Part shown: piece by piece, positions 34,059 through 34,530 of the stretch
Position numbering within the stretch: position 1 is the stretch's first letter
Layout of the letters: each line of letters opens with the position of its first letter
NCBI GenBank assembly: GCA_946185285.1
Contig: CAMHIS010000023.1
Location: 1 to 34,530, forward strand
DNA length: 34,530 nucleotides
Direction of reading: 5' to 3'
From: an uncultured Prevotellaceae bacterium
GTDB lineage: Bacteria > Bacteroidota > Bacteroidia > Bacteroidales > Bacteroidaceae
Translations under genes and position numbers: made by a program
The notes under the pieces: model-generated
Told to the model about the DNA's origin: nothing
Database searches by the model: none
What the model saw: only the letters and a program-made list of their open reading frames with translations

Positions 34059-34530
34059 CTAATCATGCAGGATAAGGGCCGACTGCGGACTGACCGTGGT
34101 GCGGCGGCCGAAGATCTTGCTGGTTGACTGCTCGTCGATCTCCCCGTCCTTGCAGACAACGGTGTACATACCCTTGGGGATGTTGACGGTGGCCGTCTCG
34201 CGGTTGGCATTGAGGATGACGATGATATTGCGCCAGTCGTCGCGGCCGGCATAGTCCTTCAGACGGAAGGCGACAACCCCCTTCGGGGCATCGAGGAACT
34301 CCAGGTGCTTACGCACGAGGTGGGCATCGCCAAGTCGGAAGGCGGGATGGTTGCGGCGCAGGGCTATCAGGTCCTGGTAGTATTTAAAGACCTGCGGGAA
34401 GCGCTCCTTATTCTGCCAGTTGAGCTGGTTGATGCTGTCGGGCGACTCAAAGGAATTATGCACGCCCTGCTTCGTGCGCAGCAGCTCCTCGCCGCTGAGC
34501 ATGAAGGGCACGCCCTGCGAGGTGAAGACG
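34059..34530 (-). CDS. Type I pullulanase (GH13), C-terminal part, cut by the window edge
   Basis: The frame is open to the last base of the window, so the gene begins beyond 34530; about 157 C-terminal residues are visible. SQGVPFMLSGEELLRTKQG followed by HNSFESPDSINQLNW is characteristic of type I pullulanases and their close relatives, at the end of the catalytic barrel. The rest is the C-terminal beta domain (VILNANRETATVNIPKGMY). Pullulanases split alpha-1,6 branch bonds in pullulan and starch. With the SusA-like amylase it makes a debranching plus alpha-1,4 hydrolysis pair. Its stop codon is 3 bases before the RAYT start, suggesting translational coupling. The catalytic residues lie outside the window. 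Confidence 0.85.
   Translation of the reverse strand, partial: VFTSQGVPFMLSGEELLRTKQGVHNSFESPDSINQLNWQNKERFPQVFKYYQDLIALRRNHPAFRLGDAHLVRKHLEFLDAPKGVVAFRLKDYAGRDDWRNIIVILNANRETATVNIPKGMYTVVCKDGEIDEQSTSKIFGRRTTVSPQSALILHD

Overview
The window looks like chromosome of a Prevotella-type member of the Bacteroidales. The evidence is the SusC/SusD pairs, lipoproteins with acidic residues after the lipobox cysteine, TAnnTTTG-type -7 promoter boxes, a C-terminal domain like those of type IX secretion cargo, and a SusA-like amylase next to a type I pullulanase. The genus is an inference; no 16S sequence is present. Base 1 seems to lie just outside an rRNA-type operon that reads leftwards out of the window.

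Layout. (1) 1-1258: a leftward promoter and leader, an OmpA-family lipoprotein (minus), and a divergent promoter region. (2) 1259-8565, plus strand: an M1-aminopeptidase-like protein that has lost its zinc-binding histidines, purL, and two half-size chromate-transporter (CHR) genes, spaced like one operon. (3) 8566-8909: a nested inverted-repeat element and a strong terminator between converging units. (4) 8910-26166, minus strand: seven genes with gaps of only 8-31 bp, in transcription order FAS1 lipoprotein, SusC, SusD, FAS1 lipoprotein, FAS1 lipoprotein, SusC, SusD. No glycan-degrading enzyme or regulator is among them. (5) 26413-30312, minus: a very large secreted protein with three similar lectin-like modules. 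(6) 30758-34530, minus: the 3' end of a type I pullulanase gene, a REP-associated-type transposase (RAYT, HUH/Y1 family), and a SusA-like GH13 amylase, again closely spaced.

The most unusual theme is repeat DNA inside coding sequence. Family A is a GC-rich inverted repeat of 26-bp arms enclosing a variable number of 21-bp units. It occurs twice, in frame, inside the RAYT gene. Single arm-like copies occur twice in purL. Family B (arms around CCCTCCCCAAGGGAGGGG or CCCCTCCGAAGGAGGGG) occurs as inverted pairs at the purL/chr1 and chr1/chr2 junctions, where it writes the same C-terminal peptide onto two unrelated proteins. A related 100-bp inverted pair sits in frame inside the GH13 gene. A RAYT gene beside such palindromes suggests a REP/BIME-like system adapted to coding regions. 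The link between enzyme and repeats is inferred and untested.

The second theme is the seven-gene FAS1/SusCD operon. It resembles a polysaccharide-utilisation locus in its transport and binding parts, but fasciclin-domain lipoproteins take the place of enzymes. Its ligand cannot be told from sequence. Neighbouring starch genes make a glycan plausible, but peptide, glycoprotein or adhesion roles remain open.
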